NCBI GenBank assembly: GCA_018806915.1 | Contig: JAGKQI010000104.1 | Span: 1,054,001-1,118,000, forward strand | Source: Phytophthora colocasiae | Taxonomy: Eukaryota > Oomycota > Peronosporomycetes > Peronosporales > Peronosporaceae | DNA length: 64,000 bases | Direction of reading: 5' to 3' | Program-made: the position numbers and the translations under genes | Notes under the pieces: generated by a model | Seen by the model: only the letters and a program-made list of their open reading frames with translations | What the model was told of the DNA's origin: nothing | Databases searched by the model: none | Shown here: positions 21,106-33,035 of the stretch, one piece after another | How positions within the stretch are numbered: the stretch's first letter is position 1 | Layout of the letters: every line of letters starts with the position of its first letter

Positions 21106-22554
21106 TTAATGCATACGATGTCCTACAACTTGATCTACCAGAATGTCTTCGATGCGTTCGCGGTGGCTTCGAATGTTTTGCGCACTGTTAACGACCAGGA
21201 AGTCCATGAGTGCAACTAAATTGGTTGGACTGCACCTCACGTCTGGGTTTTGGTCGAATGAAATGTGTGAGCATTGCTGCAGCAACGACACCTCTTGTCC
21301 TGCGACTTGCGATCGTTTCGTCACTGCGTAGCCACGTAGGTTATACATTAATCCACGCAGCATCTTGTGTTTCACTTGAGCAGGTGCTACACGCGCCACC
21401 CAGACAACAACATCGCGGTCTCGTTCCACATAGCGACGCACAACCTGCTTCACTGTAATGTCAGCGCGTGAGGCATTGGAATGCAACTCCTTTGTAAAAT
21501 TCTCGATGATCGTGTACGGCTCGTCCAGATCCTGGTCGAAACAAGTGTTAGAGCTAAGGTATCTATTCTCAAGGTTTCATCTAATACACACACCTTCGCT
21601 GCTTTCGTGTAGAGACTTCCATTACCAAAGTGCTTCTCAGTGCCCTTGAAATGTTCCCACACAGCCTCAGTTGTGGCTCGTAGTTCAAATGGGAGCACTT
21701 TGTGACTGAAGCATTCGAGATAACCTCCGCCAACACTTTCACGCAAGTACACTTCGTCCAAGGGTAGATCTGGGTTTGTTAGCCCGTTCGCAGCAAAAAG
21801 CTCTTCCAGTCCTTGATAAGCCGTCTCCATCCGTTGAAACAGGATACGGAAGTCCTCCATATCTCCTTCAATATCCAAAACGTTCACAACATGGTGGGTT
21901 AAGCTTGATCGGGTAGTTACATTTTCACATTCCTTCGTCTGCTACCACGCAAGTATGAAGTTAGCAGACACAATTTGCCAGCAAGTAGGAACTTTGGGTA
22001 CAGGTCTTACCACTTGAAGTGCTCGACGTCGAATCAGAGCTCCCAGCGTCTGCGCTACTTGTTGTTGGCGCTTCACAACGAGCTTCAGATGGATATTATC
22101 CCGTTCTGCCTCTTGTCGACGTTGTCGTTGGCGCATTGCCATCTCCTGCCACACAGCAGGTACCTGCAATGGTAACCTAACAACATTTTCAAGACTTTCG
22201 GTATTCCGTGAATATTTGATTTCGCGGTTTCGGAGCACCTGAACATCCAGCTGAAGTTTCTCTAACTGTTCACGAAGACGGACAATTCCTTTCGGCGCTC
22301 GCTGCGTGCTCGATTCGGATCGGCATAAATTCCAGACTTACGCAACAGTTTTTTCTTTTCATTCACCAGTCGACGGCGTCGCTCCTTCAGTGTATCTGAG
22401 TCCACAATGATTGGCTCGGAGCGCAGAGAAGGCGACACAATATCCTGTACAAACTGAGTAGGGTATTAGGGGGTACATCTTTATCGTCGAGTGTGAACTC
22501 CTCCACAAATGACAAGGCTGCCAAGAAGGCGTCGTCGGGGAAGTCGAATGCCAT
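21106..22554 (-). pseudogene. Array copy 5: zipper/START-like, two frameshifts in exon 1
   Basis: Model: exons 22554-22011, 21938-21594 and 21531-21106 (introns 72 and 62 bp). Exon 1 begins 'MAFDFPDDAFLAALSFVEEF' but shifts frame after 'KDVPPNT' near a C-run (about 22470). It then reads through 'LVNEKKKLLRKSGIYADPNR' and shifts again at the zipper start near 22287, where one A seems missing. The remaining zipper and the second coiled part ('VWQEMAMRQRQRRQEAE') are intact, as are exons 2 and 3. Two independent lesions in one exon favour a true pseudogene over sequencing errors. Confidence 0.8.
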
Positions 22555-22627
22555 AGTTGGCAGTGAAATACCTATCAAGGAAAAAGCATATACTATTATA
22601 AATTTATAGTAATATTAATACATCCAG

Positions 22628-22698
22628 GAGTAATATTTCTAATAGTAGTTGAGTACTATAACGAGTAATATTTCTAATAGTAGTTGAAGTACTATAAC
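22628..22698. repeat. Two-unit tandem repeat (35/36 bp)
   Basis: Unit 1 (22628-22662) and unit 2 (22663-22698) differ by one inserted base. Both contain TAATATTTCTAATAGTAGTT. The repeat is AT-rich and overlaps the stop end of copy 6, so the last codons and the 3' flank of that gene may come from the duplication. Confidence 0.9.
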
Positions 22699-24157
22699 GT
22701 CGCTAGTGCTTCATCAGCCAGAGCATTCGCGATGAGATCGCAGTGAGCGCGAGTATTTTGTGCTGTGTGGGCAATGAGAAATTCAGTGAAAGCACTGAGA
22801 CTACGAGGATCGCATGCTTCCGAGACTTTTTCTCGGTCGAAAAACACAAGTGTGCAAAGCTGCAACATCGAAAGTTCACGTCCTGGTCTCGACATAGGGG
22901 CCGCCTTGGTCACAGCATACCCTTGTAAATGGTATGTTAGTTTACCCAGGAGTTTGTGCTTGATTTCTACGGGAACTGCTTGATAGACCCGAACGACCGC
23001 GTCTCGATCAGCTTCCACATAACGTCTGACCACCTGCTTCATTCGAATATCCGCTCTCGCATTTTCAGAGTATAATTCCTTGGTCAACTCTTCTACCACC
23101 GTGTAGGGCTCATCGAGATCCTGTCGACAGCAAAACAATTGAGTTTGCATGTTAGAGTCCAAGAATGCGATCGAAGACGCACCTTAGCTGCCTTGTTGTA
23201 TAAATTTCCGTAGCCGAGGTGTTTCTCCACTCCTTTAAAGTAAGACCACGTAGCCTCTTTCGTCGCTTTCAGGTCGAAAGGCAAAATGTTGTTACTGAAA
23301 AACTCGAAATACTGATACTTGCCGCTGGTGCGTTCCCGAATGTGGACGTCGCCCGGAGCCGTAGCATCTAGACCAATCGCCTCGAAAATGCAATCAATAT
23401 CTCGGTACGCATGGTCAATTCGAAGAAGCAGTCTCCGAAATTCGCTGTTATCCCTGTTGAAATCCAGTTCTTGAACGACGTGGTGCTTCACGAAGCGCAG
23501 TTCAGTACTGGAGGAATAGCTACTCGCCTGCAGCACCACAGTAGAGCAAGTTAGATCAATCAAACACGATAGCGCAAATACATTTCCACTGCTTACTAAT
23601 TGGCTTGTTCGCATCTGCAGCAAACTACTCAGAGTATCAGCCAGTTTCTGATGGTGATCCACTACCCGCTTTAGCCGGATATTAACGCGTTCGGCTTCTT
23701 CTCGGCGTTGTTGTTGTCGGGCCGCGAGTTTCTGCCAAAGACTTGGGATCTGAAGTGCCGATAGTGAGGTCGCTACCTTTTGTGCTGCCTTGTGTTTCTT
23801 CTCCTGCAGAAGCCGGAGCTCAACTTAAAGTTTCTCGAATTGCTCTCGGAGGTCGGCAATCTCTCTCTTTTGAGCAGTGCGGGCTCGATTTGGGTCTCCA
23901 TACACTCCAGCTTTACGCAGCCACCGCTTCCTCGCGTTGATCTCGGCCCGATGTCTGGTCTTTTCCTCATTTGAGATAACTAGTCTATTGCTGCGTGGGA
24001 AACTGGGAAGTTGCTGCAGGGAGAGGCCGTTATCACCCTCGAAACTTTCGAGGAAGGACAGTGCTGCCCAGGGTTCGCGGGGGTCTGGGACGGAATAATC
24101 GGGATATGGAATATACCACGTCCCACCCACAAGCCCCTGGAAAAAGGAATAAACCAC
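22692..24157 (-). pseudogene. Array copy 6: zipper/START-like, nonsense codon and lost start
   Basis: Model: exon 1 from about 24157 (or 24070) to 23597, exon 2 23527-23183, exon 3 23120-22692. Exon 1 reaches the zipper ('VYGDPNRARTAQKREIADLR') but a TAA at 23827-23825 ends it inside the heptads, where other copies have CAA (Gln). The same frame continues past the stop with the second coiled part. The usual 'MAFLxDDD' start is replaced by unrelated residues before 'PWAALSFLESF', so the start codon is also lost or moved. Exons 2 and 3 are open. Intron 1 (69 bp) happens to be in frame and stop-free. Confidence 0.8.
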
Positions 24158-24235
24158 AAGAAATTTCGCCGAACTTTATTCATTACCACCATGAAAAGTC
24201 GATCAAGAGCGCATTCCTACACACAAGTCAGACGA

Positions 24236-24490
24236 CTAGTAGTAGATAAAGTCCTCGTTCTGGGTCCCAGCATCTTCGCCATCCTCCTCCTCCAACGGCA
24301 CAAACTGGTCGAGAAACTCCAGCTCGTCAGTGGAGCAATTTTTTGAGTTGAAGTAGATATGCACAAGCTTTTCGACGCGTTCAGGAGCCAGCCTATTGCG
24401 CAGAGTCAGATGTACGAACTTATTGCGTTGAAAAGTTTCGTTCAGCCGCTGCACTGGAGCAGACAACGGCCGCTTGAGTCCTTTCGGCAC
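24236..24490 (-). pseudogene. hAT transposase C-terminal fragment
   Basis: An 84-codon frame containing 'LTLRNRLAPERVEKLVHIYF' and ending in an acidic tail. The pattern 'NRLxxERxEKLVxIYxN' is typical of the dimerisation tail of hAT-family transposases. Nothing upstream completes the gene. It lies between copies 6 and 7 and shows that a DNA transposon once sat in the array. Confidence 0.55.
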
Positions 24491-25196
24491 GGTCCAACAC
24501 TGCTGGAATAACCCGCTCGATCCGGATACAGGACAAAAGGCGTTCTAGGTTAATGATGGCGACCCTAGTCGAGTCTCATGGAATGTGTCGAATAGGAGCT
24601 GGAACTTAGGGGCGGGTATGGTGGATTTTAAAGAGTCAAAGAATTCGTATCATGTATCATACGCTTATCCTGCGCATTCACTGAAGTGAATAGAACTTGG
24701 TACCTGTGTGTTTGGTGGGTTGACAATGATTCTCTTTGTGGTCTCCAGCAGTCTGACCGTCGCGTTTCATAACTCTCGTGTGTCACACCACTCTCAAGGC
24801 AAACACACATTCTTTCCATGAAACTGCGAACGCCTCCAGCGTGTTTCAACGCTTAATGGAAATATGTGCTGTTTGAAGAGAAAAATACCAAAAATTCCAT
24901 CATTTATACCAAAAATTCCATTATACCTCCCGCTGATGCTCCCATCCCTCCCAAAGTGGTCTCTGAAACTTGGGATTTAAGAACCCTAGTGCTGCCTGGA
25001 CGGTCTGTTCAGCGTCGTCTTCTTTGAGGAACGCCATGTTTCTCGAAATGGACGGACCTCCTGTCACACATCAACCTCTGCACACTGTGTTGCGAAAACG
25101 TACGCAAGAATGAGATAGGATGTTGTAGTGCTACCTAGCAAGACGTTCGTGCATGCAACAGAACGCGCAAAATGTCATTACAGTATTTACTTGAAA
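24491..25196. other. Interval between copies 6 and 7
   Basis: No complete gene. It holds the short array-gene relict at 24958-25037 and a small direct repeat of TACCAAAAATTCCAT near 24887-24921. Otherwise nothing recognised. Confidence 0.6.
24958..25037 (-). pseudogene. Relict 5' end of another array gene
   Basis: On the minus strand an ATG at 25037 opens 'MAFLKEDDAEQTVQAALGFL', a clear match to the acidic start of the array family ('MAFLxEDDxAxEAALSFVDEF'), then diverges into unrelated sequence within about 25 codons. No zipper, exon 2 or exon 3 follows. It is the head of a deleted nineteenth copy, too short to be found by ORF length. Confidence 0.75.
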
Positions 25197-26610
25197 TCAA
25201 TTGGCCATCGGCTGTGGTCGTAGTGACCCATTCGTCCGGCATCGCTCAACCAATGCGTTTTCAATCAACTCGCGGTGAACACGCATGTTCTGCGCTGCGT
25301 TTGCGATAAGGAAATTTGTTAGAGCGCGAACATCGTGAGCTGAGAATCTCGTCTCAACTCCATGATCGAGGGAGATTCGAGAACACTGCTGAAGGACGGA
25401 TAATTCTCGATCTGGTGGTGAATCTGGGAAGTGCCGTATGACTGCGTAGCCTCGGGAGCTGTACGTTAATCCGCGTAGCATCTTGTGTTTAATCTCCGCG
25501 GGTTTAGCACGCGCAACCCAAATGACTATATCGCGTTCTGGTTCCACGTAGCGCCGCACAATCTGCTTCACCGTGATGTCTGCTCGAGAGTTATTTGAGT
25601 AAACCTCTTTTGTGAAATCCGCCACGATAGTGTAAGGCTCGTCGAGGTCCTACAACCATGGCCACAACAATGTACAGAGCGTATTAAGATCGTCACCTTT
25701 TCAGCCTTCTTGTAAATTGTGCCGTTGCCAAGGTGTTTCTCGACGCCTTTGAAATGATTCCACGCGGCGTCCTTCGTCGCGCGAACGTCAAATGGAAGTA
25801 TTTTGTAAGTGATCAGCTCCACGAACTTTCTTTCGATGTGTTCGCGAATGTGAACATCACAAGGGCTGACTGTCATCTTGTTTAGCCCATTTGCTTCCAA
25901 TACTGCGTCCATTTCTCGATATGCGACGCCAAGACGTCCAAGTAGGTCATGGAAGTCTCCAAAGTCTCCACTGAGCTCCAGTACGTCCACCATGTAGCTC
26001 TTGGCACATACTAAATTCATCAGAGATGAACATTCATTTGTCTACGAAGGTAACATTTAAAACTTAGTGAAGAAAGCATACATGTACCAAGACAGTGAAT
26101 GATTCTTACAATTTGAGTCGCTCGTTTTCGTAGTAACCCGTGCAGCCTGTCCGCCATGTTCTGATGCTTCTCCAATACAAGTTTCAACTGGATATTATCT
26201 CGCTCTGCTTCCTTGCGACGACGACGTTGATTCAGTACAATTTCCTGCCATTTATTCGGTTGTCGGGAGTTCGAAACGATCGCAGAAGGCTGTGCTGGAG
26301 GTTCATTTTGGCGTTTGTGTGTCTGCAGTACCTCCAACTCGAGTTGCAGTCTTTCCACCTGCCTTCGGAGGCTTGCAACTTCTTCCGTGCGCGCCTTACG
26401 TGCTCGGTTCGGATCTCCATACGCACCAGCTCGGCGGAGCAACTTCCGCTTCTCATTGTATTTGACACGTCGATTGGTTTGCGTGTGCGTCTGTGCGTCA
26501 CTATCCGCGAACAGAGAGGGAAGGCCTTCACCTCCACCCGCATCACGTATAAGCTCATCCACTAGAGACAAAGCCGCCTGGAAGGTGTCGTCTTCGAATG
26601 AGTTCGCCAT
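25197..26610 (-). CDS. Array copy 7: zipper/START-like protein
   Basis: Exons 26610-26110, 26041-25697 and 25649-25197; 432 residues, introns 68 and 47 bp (the second is one of the shortest in the array). The start is 'MANSFEDDTFQAALSLVDEL' instead of the common 'MAFL'. Zipper: 'YGDPNRARKARTEEVASLRR'. Exon 2 has 'HIREHIERKFVELITYKILP'. Exon 3 is the longest of all (453 nt) because the C-terminus extends beyond the usual last helix to '...CRTNGSLRPQPMAN'. Confidence 0.88.
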
Positions 26611-26662
26611 TTATCGCACGTTTTAGTTTATGACACAAACGAGACACAGACGCAGGTAGTTA

Positions 26663-28044
26663 TCACTGCAATCGGTGTCTCAAGACACGATCAGCGAGGT
26701 TGTTCTCGATACTTTCTCGGTGCGCTACAATGTTCTTAGCGGCATGAACGATGAGGAAGTTGACAAGAGTGCGAGCGCTTTCGGGGCTGTAAGTCGTCTC
26801 GTTCTCGTGGTCGAGAGAAATTCGTGAACATAATTGCAGCTGTGTGAGCTCTTGCTCTGTTGTGGAAATCGAAGTTCTCTTCGTGATCGCATAGCCAAGG
26901 AAGTTGTAGGACAAACCACTCAGTAACTTGTGTTTAACTTCGACGGGCGTGGCGTGAGAGACCCAAATCACAATATCTCGGTCGTTTTCGATGTAGCGTC
27001 GAACAACTTGCTTCGTCTTGTAGTCTGCTCGGGAACTATTGGAGTAGATCTCGATGGAGAAGTCCTCTACGATCGTATAAGGCTCATCCAGATTCTAATT
27101 AGAAATACACAAGTTAGAACATTGCTTAATCACTCCCCAATGCTTTTGATCGTACCTTTGCTGCTTTTTGGTAAATGCTACCGACGCCCAAGTGTTTCTC
27201 CACACCTTTGAAATGTTCCCAGACCGCCTCAGTTGCAGCACGCATTGTGTAAGGTAGAACTTTGTACGATGAGAACTCGAGGAATTTGCCTTCAACACCT
27301 TCACGCATGTGTACATCCCCAGGGGAAATAGTTGACCTAGATAGACCACTGGCTTCAGACACAGCGTCCACGTTCCTGTAGGCATCATCTACACGTTGAA
27401 ATAGTCCTCTGAAGTCTCCAATGTCGCCACAGAAGTCCAGCACATCGACAGTTTTGCGCTGTGAACAGCACAAACTCATAAGCGATGCACATTCATTCGT
27501 CTAGAAAAGAAACAATCTAGTTAGGATAGTGTTCGAACTGCAAAAGAAGCAAGCAACGTACCAATTGAGTTGATTTCTTCTTCATCATGTTTTGCAGATT
27601 ATTTGCCACTTTCTTCTGCCGCTCAATTGTAAGCCGAAGACGGGCATTGTCTCGCTCTGCTTCTTCTCGACGGCGTTGTTGTCGCATTGCTTGCTCTTGC
27701 CACATGGAGGAGATCGAGTAACCTTCCACCAGCGCCACATTGAGCCGCTTCACTCCACCTGGATCATTATTTTGTCTGTTTTGCAGAGTGTGGAGATCAA
27801 CTTGCAATTTCTCGATCTGTTCACGCAAGAACGCGATCTCTCGCGTTCGTTCATTACGAGCTCTATTCGGATCGCTGTAGATACCAGCTTGACGCAGTAG
27901 TTTCTTCCTGGCATTAGCTTTCTCTCGCTTACTTAAAGCCTCCACGTTGGTACTTGCTGTCGATGGTTCCTCTACAGTGAAGGCGTCAACAAAGGACAGT
28001 GCCGCCTCTAAAGCCTGGTCATCACTTTCCAGAAGGAACGCCAT
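26663..28044 (-). CDS. Array copy 8: zipper/START-like protein
   Basis: Exons 28044-27562, 27500-27156 and 27094-26663; 419 residues, the shortest intact member; introns of 61 bp each. The linker between the acidic start and the basic region is very short, so it shows the minimal domain set. Zipper: 'YSDPNRARNERTREIAFLRE' with leucines spaced by seven. Exon 3 has 'RRYIENDRDIVIWVSHATP' and 'STTEQELTQLQ', a variant shared in part with copy 9 ('VSHCTP', 'MTQLQ'). Only 52 bp separate its start side from copy 7's start codon, the tightest spacer in the array. Confidence 0.9.
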
Positions 28045-28129
28045 GGATGAGGGGCTTCACGTGATTTTGCACAATAATGTACTGTCTCAAGATACCACTG
28101 AGCGGTGCCGGTGACCAGTAGTGTGTCTA

Positions 28130-29573
28130 TTATGCTTGAATTTGTCTGAGAGCTCGATCGGCGAGCATGTTTTCGATATGTTCTCGATGTGTAAGGACAT
28201 TCTTAGCGGTGTGGACGATGAGGAAATTGCTGAGAGCTTGAACGTTGTCGGTGCAGTACTTGGTCTCTTCCGTTTGGTCCAGAGAGATCTGTGAACACAT
28301 TTGCAATTGTGTCATCTCGTTTCCTGGTGTTGATAATGGCGACCGTCTCGTAATGCAGTAACCTCGGAGGTTGTACACAAGACCCCGTAGGAGCTTGTGC
28401 TTGACCTGGGCAGGTGTGCAATGCGAAACCCAGATCACAATGTCGCGGTCGGGTTCGAGGTAACGTCGCACTATTTGCTTCACCTTCACATCCGCACTCG
28501 AAGTATTGGAGTACACTTCCTTGGAGAAATCTTCAATGACCGTGTAAGGATCGTCGAGACTCTGCAACAGCACAAGGTGAGTACAACAATCCGTCAAAAC
28601 CCAAGGCAAGTGACAACTGTATGAGTCTACCTTCGCCGCCTTCTGGTACAAGCTGCCGTTGCCATTGTGTTTCTGCACACCTGTGTAGTGGCTCCACGCA
28701 GCTTCTGTCGTGTCTCGCAAAGCAAATGGAAGATCCTTGTACGTGGAGAACTCGAGATATTTCCCATCCACACCTTCTCGAACGTGAACATCATTTGGAG
28801 AAATTGTCATTGCCGTCAGTCCATTAGCTGCAAACACGCTGTCAACGTCTCTATAGGCCGAATCCAGATGGAAGAAAAGCTCTCGGAAGTCTCCAACATC
28901 GCCACAAAAGTCCAGTACATCCACGGAATTTCGCTGCGAACAGCACGTGTTCACCAAAGAAGCACATTCGTTCGTCTGTATCCACACAGTACAACAATTA
29001 GCGCTCTTACTCACAAGGAAATCATTTCACAAACGCACTCACCAGTTGGCTTGAGCGTTTTTGCATCAAGTTTTGAAGGCTGTTGGCCACTTTTCTCTGT
29101 CGGTCCACCGCGAGTTTCAGCCGGACATTGTCACGTTCCGTTTCCTCTCGACGACGTCGTTGCCGAATTGCCTGGTCTCTCCATACACTTGACATTGAGG
29201 TCGCTTTCCTCGCAACAAGCACCGAACTATTGGTTTTACCCGGTTGACTTTTCAGAATCTTCAAGTGAAGTTTAAGCTTCTCCATTTGTTCCTTCAACAC
29301 CGCAATTTCCTTTGTACGTTCGTTCCTGACACGGTTCGAGTCACCGTAGACGCCGGCCTTACGTAGCAGCCTCCTGCGCTCATTGATCTCCTTTTGCCGC
29401 TGCTTCTTCTCTTCATTGGACGTAAGTCGTTTGCGGCGACCAGGACGTGCAACTTGGCTTTGTGACTCTTGTAGTGCTGTGTACAGACGTCCTTCTGCCT
29501 CTTCATCGAACGAAAACTCCTCCACAAAGGCCAACGCGGCCTCGAAGGCCTGTGTGTCTTCCATCTCCTCCAT
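28130..29573 (-). CDS. Array copy 9: zipper/START-like protein with read-through intron 2
   Basis: Exons 29573-29043, 28975-28631 and 28561-28130 give 435 residues. The start is 'MEEMEDTQAFEAALAFVEEF'. Zipper: 'YGDSNRVRNERTKEIAVLKE'. Intron 2 is 69 bp, in frame and without a stop, so an unspliced transcript would add 23 residues inside the C-terminal domain and still be translated. Closest relative appears to be copy 8 (shared 'VSHxTP' and 'TQLQ' signatures). Spacer to copy 8 is 85 bp. Confidence 0.88.
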
Positions 29574-29668
29574 CGCTGGCCAAAATGTATAAACAATGCC
29601 GCTCCTGGGATTTGTCGCACGTCAGCAACAATGGCGCCTGGCTCAGAATCGCAGCTCGACTTGCACCA

Positions 29669-31147
29669 TCATGTCAATGTTTGTCTTAACATTTGCTGTA
29701 CGAGTGCGTTCTCAATACGATCTTGATGGGCCTGCATCTTGAGTGCTGTGCTGGCGATTAGGAAGTTGGAGATCGCACGAATGTTGTCAGAGCTGAATCT
29801 CTTGGCTGCATCTTGATCGAGTGTGATCATAGAGCAGCACTGGAGTTGACAGACTTCTTGCATCGCTGTAGACAGAGCCGAGCGCTTTGTCATGGCGTAT
29901 CCTCGCAGTCGATACGTGAGTCCACTAAGCATTTTGTGCTTGATCTCAGCGGGAGACACACGCGCAACCCAGATCACGATGTCTCGATCTGGTTCCACAT
30001 AACGTCGAATGACCTGCTTCACCTTGATGTCAATGTGAGAGTGTTGAGAGAACAGCTCCTTTGTAAACTCCTCCACGATCGTGTACGGCTCGTCGAGGTC
30101 CTTTAGAAACACAAAAACAGTTAGATCAATTGTCATATCTTCATCGCTGACAAACGTACCCGTGCGGTCTTTTCGTAGATATTGCCATTACCCAAGTGTT
30201 TCTCTGATCCTTTGAAGTGGTCCCATGTCGCTTCAGTCGCAGAATGGAATTCAAATGGCAACACTTTGTTCGAAAACGCTTCGGTGTACGTACTGTCATC
30301 ACCTTCTCGAATATGTACATCGTCGGAGGTATCCACCATTCCGACCAAACCATTGACAGCGAACACAACGTCCACTTCAGCTTCGAGATGTCGGAACAGT
30401 TCCCGAAAGTCTCCGGTATCCCCACAAAAGCTCAACACGTGCACAATAGGATGTTGCACACAGTTTTGCTGGATGAAACTCGAGCATTCGTTCACCTACG
30501 CCATCACAATAAAAGTTAGAACTAAAGTTTGAAGCACCAGCGTCAACATCTTTTCCCACCAGTCCACTTGCTCGCTTCTGCAATGTACTTGCCATACTAT
30601 CAGCCACTCTACGCTGCCGTTCGACAATGAGCTTCAGCCGGATATTCTCACTTTCAGATTCCTCTCGGCGACATCGTTGGATATCTACGACTGCTTGCCA
30701 CATCCTTGGGTTATGTTGTATCTGTGCTGTATTTTGCTGTTCTGAAAAACGTCTTGTGGCATGTGTTTTATTCTGTCTTTTCAACGCTTCCAAGTCAATC
30801 TGTAGCTTCTCCATTTGTTTTCGGAGGAAGGCGATCTCACGCGTTCGTCCGTTGCGCACCCTGTTCGAGTCAGCGTACACTCCAGCCTTGCGCAGTCTTC
30901 TGGTCTTCTCATTTGTCTCTAGGCGACGACGTATTTTGTCTTCATGTGACGTCAGGCGAACGGGAGCTTTACATCGAGCTGACTGGATAAGGGGCGCTCG
31001 GATGTCGGTCGTTGCATCGGAGTTATCGTGTCTTGAAGGTGGAGACTTTGCAATAGTCTCCAATTCTCCATTGGTAACAGTAAACTCGTCCAGGAACGAC
31101 AGCGCTGCCTCAAAGGACTGATCATCGTCTTCCAGCAAGAACACCAT
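29669..31147 (-). CDS. Array copy 10: zipper/START-like protein
   Basis: Exons 31147-30560, 30495-30160 and 30100-29669; 451 residues, introns 64 and 59 bp. Exon 2 is nine bases shorter than usual: 'FRHLEAEVDVVF' lacks three residues of the 'HLDAAYREVDAVF' helix. The basic region reads 'YADSNRVRNGRTREIAFLRK', with Gly where others have Glu. An Arg/Lys-rich linker precedes it ('SHEDKIRRRLETNEKTRRLR'). The 'STPDRE' loop is 'STAMQEVCQLQ'. Intron 2 ends in AAAG rather than CAG/TAG. Confidence 0.85.
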
Positions 31148-31291
31148 TATTAAGTGTGCCTTAATCTGTATAATGCCGAATAGCCGTTTTATACAGGTTA
31201 AGACTAATCTGTATAAAGTCGAATAATCATCGAGTAAACCTGTAACATGGAGTTCATATCCGGGATCTTCACGTGGACGACAACCGAGTTT

Positions 31292-32801
31292 CTACAGCGT
31301 CTTAATATCGTGGCGCTTTAGTTGTTTGTCGACAAGAGCGTTCTCAATACGGTCCTGATGCGCCTGCATCTTTTGGGCTGCAGTGACAATGAGGAAGTTG
31401 GTCACGGCTCGCACTGTCTCCGATCCATACATGGCTTCAGCTTCCGGTTCGAGCGAGATCAAAGACACGCACTGCAGTTGAGAGACCTCGTGTTCAGGTG
31501 TCGACGCTGAAGACCGCTTGGTCATTGCATAACCTCGAAGATGGTAGGTGAGTCCACGCAGCTTCTTATGCTTGATCTCGGTGGGTTCGGCAATTGAAAC
31601 CCAAATAACAATGTCTCGGTCAGGCTCCATGTAGCGTCGAACGAGTTGCTGAACCTTGATATCTGCCCGTGCATTCTTGGAATACATTTCCTTTGTGAAC
31701 TCCTCGATGATCGTGTACGGGTCGTCAGGGTTCTGTAGGTAAGCAGTACACACAACAGTTCAATAGGTAACGTAAGAAGAAGTTGCCAATTTCTTCACTT
31801 ACCTTCGCAGTCTTCTCGTAAATATTGCCATTGCCAAGATGCTTCTCGGATCCCTTGAAATGGTCCCACGTAGCTTCCTTAGCAGCGCGAAGTCCAAAAG
31901 GTAACACTTTGTTCGAGAAAGCCTCCAGATATTTACCGTCGACACCTTCACGAATGTGTACGTCGCTAGGAGTGAGCACCATTTTCGCTAGACCATTGGA
32001 AGCGAACACAGCGTCCACTTCTTGGTGTGCAGTCTCCAGATGACGGAACAAGAGCGGGAAGTCTCCTGCTCCACCTCTGCGAGTACTCAATGCACGGACA
32101 ATATGCTGTTTGGAGAAGTCCAAATCCATAAAGGTAGAGCAGTCGTTCGACAAATGAAGAGCTCGCTTCCGCACCAAATTGCTCATGCAATTCGCCACCT
32201 TTTGCTGGCGTTGCACTGCAATTTTCAAACGTGCATTCTCACGTTCGGATTCCTTCAATCGACGTTGTTGGCGACAAGCGATATCCTCCCAAACTTTCGG
32301 GATTTCAAGTGCTGACTCCATTGCATCCGTATTCTGTAGGATAACTGGGACTATTGGTCTACTTTTCCGACTCTGTAGCACCTGCAAGTCAAGCTGCAGC
32401 TTCTCAATCCTTTCGTTAAGGTATTCGATCTCCAGTCGACTGTCCTTGCTCATCCAATTAGCATCTCCGTAGATACCAGCCTTCCGCAGCATCTTCTTGC
32501 GCTCATTGAGCTCTGTTCGACGCTTGAATTTCTCTCGGTTCATAACTGCAAGGTTTCGAGTCTTTGTTGAAGCTTTTGACGTCATTTCGTAGCCTCCTTG
32601 GGCTCCGAATGACGTCTCAACGCCCATCGTTGGCGTGAAACCACAGGACACAGCAGTCCACTCGTCCTCGCGTTGCAACAAAGCGGTAGACCTCATCGCT
32701 GCAGCATCCTCGACCTCCGAGTCATCGAGTACACACTCGTCTACGAAGGACAAGGCCGCCTGGAACGCTCGATCTTCTTCGTCCTCCATAGGAAATGCCA
32801 T
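31292..32801 (-). CDS. Array copy 11: zipper/START-like protein lacking intron 1
   Basis: Two exons only: 32801-31803 (exons 1 and 2 fused, 333 codons) and 31732-31292; 479 residues. Intron 1 is missing at the exact junction: '...RKRALHL' runs directly into 'SNDCSTFMDLDF'. Intron 2 (70 bp) is kept. The linker after the acidic start is long and Ser/Thr-rich ('EDEWTAVSCGFTPTMGVETS'). The basic part is unusual: 'YGDANWMSKDSRLEIEYLNE' lacks the RARNER motif, so DNA binding may be altered or lost in this copy. Confidence 0.88.
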
Positions 32802-33035
32802 GCGCTCTACTACCGTAGTACTTCAGATGTATTAACACTAGTAACTTCAGTACATCACGTACATCTCTGGCACGTGCTGCGCAATGTCTCTCCGCGGCAA
32901 AATGGTGGATGGAGGAGTTGAAGGCTCAAGTGCAACAACAATTTATCTGTACATTAACACTTCAGTTTAGGCCACAGCTCCTACCACTACGCAATAATAG
33001 AAGAGCTCTTTGCCTTTGCTACTTGTCGTTTTCTC

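Noticed and set aside
28703..29275. Plus-strand ORF of about 200 codons across array copy 9.
   Set aside because: It is antisense to exon 1, intron 1 and exon 2 of copy 9 and has no recognisable motif.
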